The notes under the pieces are model-generated. The model worked only from the letters and a program-made list of their open reading frames with translations, ran no database searches and was not told the DNA's origin. From Hippopus hippopus (Eukaryota; Mollusca; Bivalvia; Cardiida; Cardiidae): DNA of 64,000 nucleotides. Shown here piece after piece: positions 31,481 through 41,975 of the stretch. Every line of letters starts with the position of its first letter. Position 1 is the first letter of the stretch. Position numbers and translations under genes: made by a program. The DNA is taken from contig OX328112.1 in assembly GCA_946811185.2 (NCBI GenBank), positions 32,953,562 through 33,017,561 on the forward strand, in the 5' to 3' direction.

Positions 31481-31637
31481 CTTTTGCTCCTATCAGGGTA
31501 CTTATATCTGGGGGTGGGATCATTGGAGGGGGTACAGCTGGTGACCCTGGTAGACCTGGGGGTCCCTGGTCTCCCTTTTCCCCTTTGGGACCTTGTTCCC
31601 CTCTTTCTCCTTTCTGTCCAACAACAGCTGGTGGGGC
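31481..31637 (-). CDS. COL18A1-like: Multiplexin exon 4: first collagenous stretch
   Basis: Fifty-two codons plus one base (G of a split Gly). The product starts APPAVVGQKGERGEQG, so the first Gly-X-Y triplets of the window are here (GQK GER GEQ GPK GEK GDQ GPP GLP GSP). They are followed by a Pro-rich non-collagenous break (PAVPPPMIPPPDIS). Acceptor TTCAG before 31637; donor GTATAT at 31480, phase 1. Confidence 0.88.
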
Positions 31638-31667
31638 CTGAATTTAATGAGCGATCAAATTTTTTTC

Positions 31668-31892
31668 ACCTTTAACCGAACAGTCCTGAGTTTTTACGAT
31701 TGTAAGCATGAAGGCTTTTGAAAACATTCTGGGAAAAGGAGAACATGCTAGTAACCAGCATTTTCTCCCTTTCCCTCATTGATTTCTACATTTCTAAAGA
31801 AAAAAATTCAGTTTTTGTGTCACTTTTAATTTGTTGCCTGCAAATGCTTTCAATTTAGACCAGTCTAGAATTTCATCATCTGGTAAGAGTTA
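31668..31892 (+). mobile_element. Family A MITE
   Basis: Begins about 31 bases upstream of exon 31481-31637. The core arms contain several changes. Confidence 0.75.
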
Positions 31893-32019
31893 AATTTAGC
31901 TCACAATACATGTACTTGCTACAGGTTATAACGGAAGCTGGGCAGAGGCAAGTCAGGCTATTTTGATTACAATTGAAAGGTATTTTAAGACCCTTTCCAC
32001 AAAATTTCATTTTTGTCAC

Positions 32020-32175
32020 AAAGACAGTATTATTCATGTGTTTGCAGTGTCGCACCACGACTAGGCTGGAGCTCTGCACTGCTTTGCCTAAGGAGAGTCC
32101 CACAACATACCATTTACAAGGATTTAAACCCAGAACCTGGTGAACTAAAATCTGCCAACTGAGTAACTACAAAAC
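32020..32175 (-). repeat. SINE S2 fragment, reverse
   Basis: CACCACGACTAGGCTGGAGC and GCCTAAGGAGAGTCCCA correspond to the body of 803-1062. Confidence 0.5.
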
Positions 32176-32206
32176 ACATACAGTGTACCAGAGGCCATTG
32201 GGATAT

Positions 32207-32651
32207 TTAACCCTTTACCTGATATGCCAATTTTAGACTCTTCCAGTTCAACAGCAAATAAAGATATGATGTCAAAAATGTGGACAAATGGAGATACAGA
32301 TATCTGATAGAGTAGAAAACATTGTGGGAAAAGGAGAAACTGCTCGTTACGAGCAGTTTCTCCTTTTCCCCCAGTGTTTTCAAAAGCTGTCTGTTCTTGA
32401 TGCGTCAAAATGAGTATCTGTGGAGTAAAGGGTTAACTCTTTACCAAACAATCCCAACTTTTACAAACACTGAGGAAGAGGATTTTTGAAAACAATGTGG
32501 GAAAATGAGAAAATGCGGGTAATCAGCATTTTTTTCTTTTCCCACAATGTTTTCTCGTCTTTGGAAGACAGATTTCAGGTTCTCAATCACATTTATTTTG
32601 CCATCTACAAAAAGGACAACGTTAAAATTTTGTCATTTTCTAAAGAGTTAA
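32207..32651. mobile_element. Two family A MITEs sharing a TTAA, the first with the variant core
   Basis: 32207-32437 minus carries GCTCGTTACGAGC and matches the split copy at 26226. 32434-32651 plus ends 17 bases from the donor of exon 32669-32752. Confidence 0.8.
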
Positions 32652-32668
32652 AGCTTGTTTCAATCTAC

Positions 32669-32752
32669 CTCTTTAACACCATCTTCTGCATCAATAAGGA
32701 TTTTTGAGCCATCTTCTTTATCCATACCTGATCCCGATTCCTCATACAATTC
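32669..32752 (-). CDS. COL18A1-like: Multiplexin exon 3: acidic Ser-Gly linker
   Basis: Twenty-eight codons, phase 0 at both ends, acceptor CAG before 32752, donor GTAGAT at 32668. The peptide is strongly acidic and contains EESGSGMDKEDG, a Ser-Gly pair in an acidic setting that fits a glycosaminoglycan attachment site. Vertebrate XVIII has a similar acidic SGSG segment directly after its TSPN domain. A family A MITE ends only about 17 bases inside the downstream intron. Confidence 0.85.
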
Positions 32753-32780
32753 CTGAAAATATGTATAAATGATAATTATT

Positions 32781-33050
32781 TGAGCTGTGTTCTGGCAAAA
32801 GGGGTGTTTAATGCATCTTTGTGATGCATCATACCAAGCAAGTCATCATATGATTATGGATTCATAACATCTATTTGAACGTACAGCCAACTAAATCATG
32901 AGGTAGAATCATCCTTAGGCATACAGAAAATTGAGCAATACCATTAAGTTTCCACCCAGGTCTGAGGACAGCCTGTGCAGTCTGCACAGGGCGACCTGAA
33001 TTAATACTGTTTGTCTATATTGTACTTCCTTTTCACATAACATGGCTTAT
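32781..33050 (+). mobile_element. Family C palindromic MITE
   Basis: GAGCTGTGTTCTGGCAAAAG start, CAGCCTGTGCAGTCTGCACAG core, CCTTTTCACATAACATGGC end. Confidence 0.65.
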
Positions 33051-33317
33051 TTTATATGAAGATGAAACCAAATGCTTCTCATATTTCATTCTCATGTACA
33101 TGAGACTTACCATCAAACAGTGATGATAACTGATAAAATTGTTAACTGTTGAAAGCCACTGGATTGGAAACTGTTGTGGCAACAGCAAGGCGTCATGATG
33201 ACGTCATGACGGAATTCCCTGTTGCGAGTTGGTAAAATATTATTTTGATATATATTGCTGTTCACAAACTTTCTCTAAGCAAAAACTTTGAATATTCTCT
33301 ACCAAACAATCTAGCGT

Positions 33318-33725
33318 TTAACTCTTTACCACACAATCCCGACTTTTAACGACCCTGGGAAAGAAGCCTTTTGAAAACATTGTAGGAAAAGGAGAAAATG
33401 CTGGTAACCAGCATTTTCTCCTTTTCCCACAATGTTTTCTATTCTTCCAAAGTTAAGCTTCAATTTTTGAGTCATGTTTATTTTGTCGTCTGCAAATACT
33501 TTGAATTTGGACAAGTCCAAAATTTTGTCGTTTGGTAAAGAGTTAAGCCCTCCTGCTGCCACAGAAGCCTTCTAACACGTAGTTGGAGAATGAGAAAACA
33601 CTTGTCACTAGCATTTTCTCTATATTCCACCATATTTTCTACCCTTTTGAGTCAATTCTACTTTGATGTCTACAAATGCTTTCAAAAGGGCAACACTAAA
33701 ATTTTGTCGTCTGATTTAGATTCAT
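33318..33725 (+). repeat. Family A MITE followed by a decayed copy
   Basis: 33318-33546 complete with perfect core; 33546-33725 recognisable mainly by the R half. Confidence 0.75.
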
Positions 33726-33842
33726 ATAAACATACAAGACTGCTCGAATAGCATGACAGTTTACCTTTTTCTTGGACTTTCAGAGAATGTTAACCTGCAA
33801 ATACACGAAGTACAGAAGAAACAAAGAATTTTTTTCACTTAC

Positions 33843-33908
33843 GTCGCTACATTCCTTCTTTTCAGCCACTGAGGGGTCATCGTGGACTTTGACTTCCATT
33901 AAATCACC
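33843..33908 (-). CDS. COL18A1-like: Multiplexin exon 2: end of TSPN domain
   Basis: Twenty-two codons in phase 0 (GDLMEVKVHDDP, then a Lys/Glu-rich stretch with ECSD). The acceptor is CAG before 33908 and the donor GTAAGT starts at 33842. It closes the laminin-G-like fold: the preceding exon ends NKFV, and NKFV-GDLMEVKV lines up with the last strand of the vertebrate collagen XVIII TSPN (DKF..VIAELKV, recalled, not searched). The single Cys is placed where the domain-closing disulfide Cys lies in the family. It was too short to appear as a long ORF and was found from splice sites and phase. Confidence 0.85.
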
Positions 33909-33931
33909 CTGAAAAAAAAAACATCAAAATG

Positions 33932-34162
33932 ATTAACTCTCTACCAAACTAGAAAATTTTAGACTAGTCCAAATTGGAGGCATTTGTAGGTGACAATTTA
34001 AATGTACTTCAAATGATGATTTCTGTCTTTGATTGGATAGAAAACTTTGTGGGAAAAGAAGAAAATACTGGTTACCGGCATTTTCTCCTTTTCCTACAAA
34101 TTTTTTCAAAAGCCTCTCTCTTCAAGTTTGTTAAAACTCCGGATTGTGTGGTAAATGTTTAA
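33932..34162 (-). mobile_element. Family A MITE
   Basis: Begins 24 bases upstream of the acceptor of exon 33843-33908. Confidence 0.8.
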
Positions 34163-34224
34163 TCAGTGAATTGTTCAAACTAAAGTAACTAAACATTTAA
34201 AATGCTAGGCAAGGGTACAGTCAA

Positions 34225-34640
34225 TCTTGTGGACAGTGTAGATCAAAATCAAACCACAAAAATTATCAGTCTGATCTTGCATTTTCACTGCTCAATAGTT
34301 TTCGAGATAATCTAACAAAATCAAACAAGAGCACTAAACACTGGCGCCTACACTTGGCTGCAGAAACTGTTGCTTGAAGAGCTTCAAGAAATAGATTGCT
34401 AATCAACAAAGAATTTAAAGTCAAAATGGGGTATAACTGTGTAAAAACATTTTGATGGTTACCTGCCCCTATTTTTTGGGTTCCCCTTTTGATAGTTAAG
34501 AACTGTTACAAGTTTGAAGTAAATATCTTCAGCAATGACGGAGATATACAATGTCAAAATTTCTGCACAATGATGATCAAAACACCAATGCAGATGATGA
34601 CAGGGCCATGACAATATCTTGACTTTTTCTTCAAATGAAG
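34225..34640 (+). repeat. Family B fragment and family E repeat
   Basis: 34225-34305 keeps TAGATCAAAATCA...TCAGTCTGATCTTG. 34322-34640 is a long family E copy (AACAAGAGCACT to GACTTTTTCTTC). Confidence 0.55.
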
Positions 34641-34946
34641 CAGTGCTAACAAGAGCACCCAATGAAGGTGCCTACACTCTGTCCATTTTATACTCAACAG
34701 CTACCTAAAACTTTGAAGTAAATAATAGCTAAGCCTGGGAGCGCACTTGGTAGCATACTGCACTTGTAATAACTGAAATAATGTTGAAAACAGCATTAGA
34801 CCATATTTCATCTTCAAGTAAATAATAACCTTCAATAATGACAGAGATACGAAAAAATTCGAAGTGTTTGCACATCGACAGTCAAGAGTACCGGGCTATT
34901 AGTAAAACTCACTGTTTTCTTCATAAACAGCTAAAATATAAATTAA

Positions 34947-35167
34947 CCCTTTACCACACGGCAAAATTTAAGACCTATCCAAATTGAAAGCATTTGCAGA
35001 CGACAATTTCATAGTGGCTCAAATGACACAACTTTTCTTTGATAGGGTAGAAAACTTTGTGGGAAAAGGAGAAAATGATGGTTACCAGCATTTTCTCCTT
35101 TTCCCACAGTGTTTTCTAAAGGCCTCTTCTTCAGGGGCATTAAAAGGCGTCATTGTGTGGTAAAGGG
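34947..35167 (-). mobile_element. Family A MITE, young subfamily copy 1
   Basis: 221-bp body, TTAA at 34943-34946 and 35168-35171, ends CCCTTTACCACAC/GTGTGGTAAAGGG. Nearly identical to 50508-50728 and 51920-52140. Confidence 0.9.
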
Positions 35168-35239
35168 TTAAAATTGCAAATTTTAGAGGATTTTTTGTAA
35201 ATGAATTGATTCATATTCTTTATTTAGAAATCCTAGTTC

Positions 35240-35605
35240 ACCTGGGGTTAAAGCTTTTAAAAGTGTTGTGGGAATACCTGGAGAAAATACTGGCAACCAG
35301 CATTTTTTCTCCATTTTCCGTTAACATTTCCTACTCGTTCAAAGGCCTGAATTCATTTGCCTGCAAATGCTTTCAATATGGATGAGTCAACTGGCAAAAT
35401 TACACAATGATTTTTCAAAGGTATGTTTATGGCCAGTTCATATTTACCAACCATTCTTAATTACAGTCTTAGTCTAATTCTCCAGAATTTTCTAAACTTG
35501 ATAGTTACGCAATTTCTGATTTGGTTTAGCCAATCAGAAGTTGTATAGCTATCCAAATCTAGAATAAGACTAAAAGTGCAATAAAGATCATTTGGTAAAT
35601 ACAGG
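35240..35605. repeat. Decayed family A copy and family H repeat
   Basis: 35240-35400 retains core pieces. 35415-35605 shares GGTTTAGCCAATCAGAAGTTG and TCTAGAATAAGA with 41315-41515. Confidence 0.5.
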
Positions 35606-35655
35606 CCTAAATATACTTATGTATGTGTGCTTGGATATCCCTCTGAAATACTTAC

Positions 35656-36200
35656 AACAAATTTGTTACCAAGTGGTCCAGCACTGGCCAGATGAACGGC
35701 TGATCCAGATTCAAACTGTAATTCTGACAATGGCACCACTAACGGTTTTGTTTCTACCTCATCGCAGTTTTTATACAGCGTCACAGACCTTTGTTCGACA
35801 GATAATGCTATTCTGACCCATTTATTTCGTATACTATCCACGTAAAATGTTGCTGTGACTTGGTTTGTACCCCTTGAGTCTGGGTTATAAAATAATTTCA
35901 CTTCATTTTGGTCTTGAGATCTCACATAAGCAATTTCTAAACCAAACTGTATAAGTTTCCCATATGGATTTAACACGGCAAAAACGGTTCCTTCTTCTCG
36001 AAGTCTTATAGTCAATGTAACTGAAAAGGCCTTAAATAAAGTGTTCTTTGGAAATTTTTCCGCTGATGGCCGTGCCGGCACAGAAGCAGATCTTTCGACA
36101 GAGAATGCTGGATAGCCGTCGAAACCTGTGACGTATGTTATCCCGGAACCTTCTCTGGGAACGCCGAGGAGTGTGAGTAGATCGATGGTGCTGTCTTTGG
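35656..36200 (-). CDS. COL18A1-like: Multiplexin exon 1 in window: TSPN/laminin-G-like domain
   Basis: A 545-bp exon: two bases finish a split codon, then 181 codons follow. The acceptor TTTTTCAG precedes 36200 and the donor GTAAGT begins at 35655. The product opens with IDLLTLLGV and continues through beta-strand blocks SVTLTIRL, GTVFAVLNPYGK, EVKLFYNPDSRG, WVRIALSVEQ and VTLYKNCDEVE, the order seen in the N-terminal TSPN (laminin-G fold) of collagens XV and XVIII. The Cys in YKNCDE should pair with the Cys in the next exon. The domain is extracellular and in multiplexins sits N-terminal to the proteoglycan linker. No start Met is assigned because the exon begins inside a codon. The signal peptide must come from an upstream exon, which I could not find between 36200 and 64000. 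Confidence 0.93.
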
Positions 36201-36231
36201 CTGAAAAAGAGGAAAAAATAGATCCAATTAA

Positions 36232-36462
36232 TCCTTAACTCTTTACCAGGTAACAAAATATTGGACTAAACCAAATTCAAAGCATTTGCAGACGACAAAG
36301 GTAGCTCAAATGATGATTTCTGTCATTGATAGGGTAAAAAAAACATTGTGGGAATAAGAGAAAATGCTGGTTACCAGCATTTTCTCCTTTTTCCACAATG
36401 TTTTCAAAAGTCTTCTTCCTCAGGGTCGTTAAAACTCAGGATTGTGTGGTAAAAGGTGAACC
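36232..36462 (-). mobile_element. Family A MITE
   Basis: Begins 32 bases upstream of the acceptor of the TSPN exon. Confidence 0.8.
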
Positions 36463-36544
36463 TGCTAAATTAATGAAATGAAATTTTCAAGCCGATAGTA
36501 AAGTCTAAATGTTGTTCAAAGGTATATTTTTAGGAAAAATACCC

Positions 36545-37350
36545 CCATATTGGGCAGTGTAGATCCAAGATCAGACTGCATGTTCAGTGATCTACACCAT
36601 ATGCAAAAGGTCCTTGAGTTGCGCTTAGCAGAATTAACTGCTTTACTGCAAGGTAAATGAAATGGTTACATTTCCAGTAAACAGGCAAAACTCACAAATA
36701 GCAAGGATATGTCCTAAACTTTTACCACATATTGAAGGAATTTACTTTTTTTTTGTATTGGAGTTTACTTCTGCCACTATGATGTGAAAGTTTACAATAA
36801 ATTTACTGTTACAGTATTTCAATCCTACCCTGGTATAATTACACATACTGGGTCTACACTGAAAAGAACCAAGAATCTGCAGAAATATAACTTTTCTTAA
36901 TTCAACAAAGCCTATTTTCCCTGTAACACATAATCCCAAGTTTTAACGACCCTGAGAATGAAAGCTTTTGAAAACATTGTGGAAAAAGGAGAAAATGCTG
37001 GTAACCAGCATATCTTTTCCCACATTGTTTTCTTATCTTTCACAGACAAATCCCATTACTTGTGTCACATTTACTATGTCCTTTGGAAATGCTTCCATTT
37101 TGGTTCCGTCTAAAATTCTGTCATGTGATAAAGAGTTATAGGAGTTTTTAGTTCAATAATGTTCATGGCCCTGAGAAGCAAGCTTCAAAAAATGATGTAG
37201 AAAAAGGGGGAAATGCTAATAATTTTCTCCCTTTTCCACAGTATTTTCAATTATATGAAAGATGTATCCAATCATTTAGCCATATTTAATTTGATGTCTT
37301 CAATTATAATGCTTTAGATTTGGACCAGTTTAAATGGTGTTGTTGACTTT
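36545..37350. repeat. Family B fragment and two family A copies
   Basis: 36545-36650 family B; 36918-37139 family A plus with one core arm trimmed; 37140-37350 decayed family A. No coding sequence seen in this stretch upstream of the TSPN exon. Confidence 0.55.
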
Positions 37351-37505
37351 CTAAGGGAAGAAACTATATGCAAAATATGTTAACAAATATTCTCTAGAGT
37401 TGCTTCCCTTCCTTATCTAGATTAACCATGCAACTAGGAAAAAAGCAAATTTAATTTGAAAAATCTATAAAATCTCTGCAAAACAAAACAAACAAGGAAA
37501 ACATA

Positions 37506-38000
37506 TATGAGCCATGCTCTGTGAAAAGGGGGTTTAATGCATATATTAAAAAGTATGGACCCATGTCAGCCTACGCAGTCTGCAAGTTTTTGCATGTCAA
37601 AAGGACAAGAGTACTGCACAATTTAGTCTGTTGTTACATAAAATGGATTTTATGATTCCATAATCATATGATAATTTTTTTTTCATTTTCTTTTTTTTTT
37701 TCTTGTAAGTTTTGTAAAGCTATTCTCTTAACCCTTAACCATATAGCAAAATTTTAGACTTGTCCATATGGAAGGAATTCATAGACAACAATTCAAGTGT
37801 TTTTAAAATAATAGTATCAATTCATCCTTGGATAGACAGAAAACATTGTGGGAACAGGAGAAAATGCTGGTTACCAGCATTTTCTCCTTTTCCCACAATG
37901 TTTTCAAAAGCCTTCTTTCTCGGAGGGCATTAAATATCGGGATCATGTGGTATGGGGTTTAGGGTCATTTAAACTCGGGATTGTCTGGTAAACGATTCAA
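37506..38000. repeat. Truncated family C MITE and family A MITE
   Basis: 37506-37676 starts GAGCCATGCTCTGTGAAAAG but lacks the far end. 37730-37962 is a minus family A copy followed by an extra partial L end to 38000. Confidence 0.65.
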
Positions 38001-38790
38001 GTACAATATGGGTAAAACATGTTTGCTTGCACTGCATGCTCTCTCATGCATAATGCTCATTGTGTCAGATGGGATTAGGAGATTGTGGCAAATGTCTTTT
38101 TGATTAGACTGTGTAACAGACTTGGATTCTCATTCTCTTTTTTTTTTTGTCATTCTCACAGACTGTAACAACCACTTTATGTACCAGTAGTGTACATTTT
38201 ACTCTAAACAAGAAATATCTCTATAAAAGATAGACTGCATAAATTTGCCAGCAAATAGGCTCGTCCCTTAGAATAAATACATCTACAATTTGACCGCAGG
38301 TGTCCTTAAAATAAACATGTCTACATTTTGACCAATCACAAATTTCTATTTATTCATCTATTATCAGTACCAAAAAGTAGGTCAAAAGCCAGTACATTCA
38401 GCTACGCCAAAAAATAGTTTTCAAGGATATTAGTTCCACAGGAAAATATTCGACTTTTTTCTCCTCAATTTCCCTTTTTTCTCTAGGTGACAGAAGAAAG
38501 AAAATATAGAATTCTGTAAAACAACAAATATGTAATGAAAGCATTCTGTAAGGCAAGGAATAAAGTTCTTTCAAACATGTGATGCTCATAACCAGCATTT
38601 AAATGCAAGAACACTTTAACAAATTAGAAGAATAACACGATACATTTACTCTTGTATTGAAATAACATGACCCATGAGATGAAAAAATCTCCATCACAAG
38701 TGAAAAATGTGATACAAAATTTGATTGGACTACCCAGTCAGGTGACCTTGATGTCCAAATATAGACAGCTTTACAGGAAAGAAATGATTA
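38001..38790. other. No gene recognised
   Basis: AT-rich, with no ORF with family features, no strong repeat, and no signal-peptide-like exon with a donor on the minus strand. Confidence 0.35.
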
Positions 38791-38794
38791 TGTG

Positions 38795-38956
38795 ACAAGC
38801 CCATATAGCTCAGGTGGTAGAGCGTAGGACTTGTAAACATCAAGTCTTGGGTCACTTCCTGAAACAAATTTCAGTTTTTGAGTCACATTAATTTCGTCGT
38901 CTGCAAATGCTTTCAATTTGGACTAGTCTTGAATTTTATTGTTTGATAATGAGTTA
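38795..38956 (+). repeat. tRNA-like SINE head fused to family A R half
   Basis: ATAGCTCAGGTGGTAGAGCG resembles a tRNA A-box region, but the sequence passes into a family A R half near 38856 without a B box. Confidence 0.55.
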
Positions 38957-38998
38957 AGCCATTAAAAGAGGTCAATATAGTATATTTGACACTGAAAG

Positions 38999-39873
38999 AG
39001 TTAACTATTTACCAAACGACAAAATTTTAGACTTGTCCAAATCGAAAGCATTTGCAGACGACAAAATAAAGCGACCCAAAAACTGAAATTTGATTTTGGA
39101 AGGGTCGAAAACATTCTGGGAAAAGGAGAAAATGCTGGTTACCAGCATTTTCTCCTTTTCCTACAATGTTTCCAAAAGCCTTCTTCCTTAAAATTCAGGA
39201 ACGTGTGATAAAAGGTTAACACTTTATCAAACAACAATATTTTAGACTTGTCCAAATCGAAAGTATTTGCAGACGACAAAATAAAGCGACCCAAAAACTG
39301 AAATTTGATTTTGGAAGGGTCGAAAACATTCTGGGAAAAGGAGAAAATGCTGGTTACCAGCATTTTCTTCTTTTCCTACGATGTTTCCAAAAGCCTTCTT
39401 CCTTACAATTCAGGAACGTGTGATAAAAGGTTAACACTTTATCAAACAACAATATTTTAGACTTGTCCAAATCGGAAGTATTTGCAGACGACAAAATAAA
39501 GCGACCCAAAAACTGAAATTTGATTTTGGAAGGGTCGAAAACATTCTGGGAAAAGGAGAAAATGCAGGTTACCAGCATTTTCTTCTTTTCCTACGATGTT
39601 TCCAAAAGCCTTCTTCCTTACAATTCAGGAACGTGTGATAAAAGGTTAACACTTTATCAAACAACAATATTTTAGACTTGTCCAAATCGAAAGCATTTGC
39701 AGACGACAAAATAAACCCGACTCAAACATTGAAACTTGACTTTGGGAGAGTAGAAAACAATGTGGGAAAAGGAGAAAATGCTGGTTACCAGCATTTTCTC
39801 CTTTTCCCACAATGTTTTCAGAAGGCGTCTTCCTTGGGGTCGTTAAAACCAGGGATTGTTTGGTAAAGGGTTA
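38999..39873 (-). repeat. Head-to-tail array of four family A MITEs, 215-bp period
   Basis: The landmark ACTTGTCCAA recurs at 39031, 39246, 39461 and 39676, exactly 215 bases apart. Units 1-3 are almost identical. Unit 4 keeps the same left end, but its core and L half are those of an ordinary copy. Confidence 0.9.
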
Positions 39874-39879
39874 AGTACA

Positions 39880-40820
39880 GTTATTCCTCAAAAACCGACC
39901 GATATAAAACAACGTCCATTCATATACTCTGCAAAACTAGTTCATTTCTATTTACATAAGATTTAAAATGGACTTGCAAAAGCCTCAACTTTGTCATGTG
40001 ATAAGATCTAATCTTAAGCATAAAATATACAGCATGGGTGCATTTGATGAATGATATTGTGTTATAACAGCAAGGCATGTAAATGTGAGACTCAAAATTT
40101 ACAGCTTCTGGATTTTGGCACAGTGGAGAACTGTGCAACTTTCACTGCTTATTACCCTTGCAGCATTAAATAAACACAACACATGAACAGGTTTCTTTGA
40201 CTATAGTGTTTACCACAAAGCAGACGGCAGAGATCAAAGATCAGATTTCTTGTATTAACCCTTTAACACACAATCCAGAGGAACAAAGCTTTTGAAAACA
40301 TTGTGGGAATAGGAGAAAACATGGCATGCTTGCTACAAAGCCAACTTTGGTTGTGAAAGGCATTTATGGCACAACTGCAAGAGATAGCTGGCTTGAGGGC
40401 TGTGTGTAGCAATGGCTTGTACCTTTTGGCATGTCTGTCATTTGAGTTTTGTAAGCTAGAGTTTATCTTGCAAGGTCCAAATGTAAGGTGGCTAAATACC
40501 TCAAATGATCAATTGCTTAAGATCACTCTCGTAATTATGCCACCAGTCTCATCTAAAAGCCTGACCAATCTCAAAGACTTATGTCAAATTGTACATTCAT
40601 GTAATACCTCTCAGTGGTTCATTGGTTGAGCTCACATAATTGCATGATTGCTTGTGTGAGTACACTTATGCACAACTGTATCATTCCACAGTTGTTGCCT
40701 ATGGCCATTGTTTAACAAATTCTTATTGCATTGAAAGTTTCTATAACCCAGTGTTAAAAACCTGTTTTGGTCATTCATATGACAAAACTGTCTAAACTAG
40801 ATGCACTACAATAATTGTGA
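39880..40820. other. No gene recognised; one family A left end
   Basis: 40257-40322 is a broken L end. The 87-codon plus frame at 40366-40629 has no family features. Confidence 0.35.
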
Positions 40821-41515
40821 AAGAGGCTTTACCATAAGACAAAATTTAAAACTTGTCAACATTGAAAGCATTTGCAAATGACAAATTAACTTTGGCTGAG
40901 ATAAAGAGATTTGTCTCTGAAAGGGTAGAAAACTCTGTGAGAAATGGAGAAAATAGTTACCATTTGAAGCCATAAAACATTTGCCACAATATTTTCAATA
41001 GCTGTCTTCTTCAGTCTTTAAAACAAAATCATTTGGTAACAGATTAGTTATATCAATAAGACAATTCTGATCAGTACCCACAACATAGGTTCCAACCCTT
41101 AAAATACCTTTCACAACTACAGTTGCTTATCTAGCCAGTGTAGATGAAGATCAGACTGCACAAAACATGGGGTATGATCTTAGATCTACACCTACACTAT
41201 CCGCCTTGCATAAACACTATAAACAGAAGCAAACATCAAATTGCAATTGATTCTGTCTTATTCCCAATAAGGATATGTCTGTTGGGTTTATTCAGTGCTC
41301 TACTGGGCAAAGGAGATCTGAGTCCATATTCACCAGGCATTCTTATGAACATTCTTTGTGTTATTCTCACGATTTTTCAAAATTTGAAAGTAACACAACT
41401 TCTCCTTGGCTAAACCAAATGGTTTAGCCAATCAGAAGTTGCATTACTTTTTAACTCTAGAATAAGATAGAGAATATGATTAAGAATGGTTTGTGAACAC
41501 AGATCCTGGTAGATA
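40820..41515. repeat. Decayed family A, family B fragment and family H repeat
   Basis: 40820-41046 minus family A; 41125-41205 family B; 41315-41515 family H with inverted arms about TTGGCTAAACCAAATGGTTT. Confidence 0.5.
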
Positions 41516-41755
41516 AATCTTTGAACTTCTGATATTTTCCCCTAATCTGCACCTCAAGTATATACATAAATCATACAGTTTGGTCAGTTTTGATTGAAAG
41601 TGGAAGATGGTAGTAAGTGACAGCCGGATACTGGATCCATCCTCAGCATCAAGTTACCAGTTAATATCTTAGATTTCCACCCTGCCCAGGTCATGCTTGT
41701 CAATTATTGAGATGATTTTTGTGTTTCTTGACCCTTTGTAGAACTATCCCATGTT

Positions 41756-41972
41756 TTAACTCTTGGGCTGCTAAGTGCAGTCACTCACTGACCTTTTACG
41801 GACAGTGTAGATCAAGATCAGACTGCACAGAACGTGCAGTCTGATCTTGGATCTACACTGTCCGATAAGGAGATATTATTCTCCAATACATATAACTTTA
41901 AAATAGCAATATGTGGGTTTTTACTATTGAATTGAAAATTTCGCTTTAGTTTTTTAGAGTGATAAGGGTTGA
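41756..41972 (+). mobile_element. Family B palindromic MITE
   Basis: TTAACTCTTGGGCTGCTAAG start and an intact palindrome from GGACAGTGTAGATCAAGATC to its complement. Confidence 0.8.
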
Positions 41973-41975
41973 CAA

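Larger units (their letters stand above)
593..36200 (-). other. COL18A1-like: Gene span: multiplexin (collagen XV/XVIII-type) alpha chain, 18 coding exons, both ends missing
   Basis: Eighteen minus-strand exons with GT/AG borders join without a frame break into 994 codons. Fourteen of the internal exons are flanked by phase-0 introns; the other two introns split a Gly codon (31481/28383 and 25883/18703), and the first exon begins with two bases of a split codon. Order: TSPN/laminin-G-like domain (residues 1 to about 203), acidic Ser-Gly linker (204-231), interrupted Gly-X-Y region (about 240-994). Multiplexins are secreted basement-membrane proteoglycan collagens that trimerise through a C-terminal domain and carry endostatin. 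Family evidence is the TSPN domain, repeated EGSGE glycosaminoglycan-type sites inside collagen interruptions, and the GPPGPVVE break, all shared with vertebrate XV/XVIII. Missing: the signal-peptide exon (beyond 36200) and the NC1/hinge/endostatin exons (left of 593). A fibrillar type V/XI chain is unlikely because the triple helix is too interrupted. Confidence 0.9.

Noticed and set aside
40366..40629. 87-codon plus-strand frame
   Set aside because: No recognisable family, no splice or promoter context. Expected by chance in DNA of this length.
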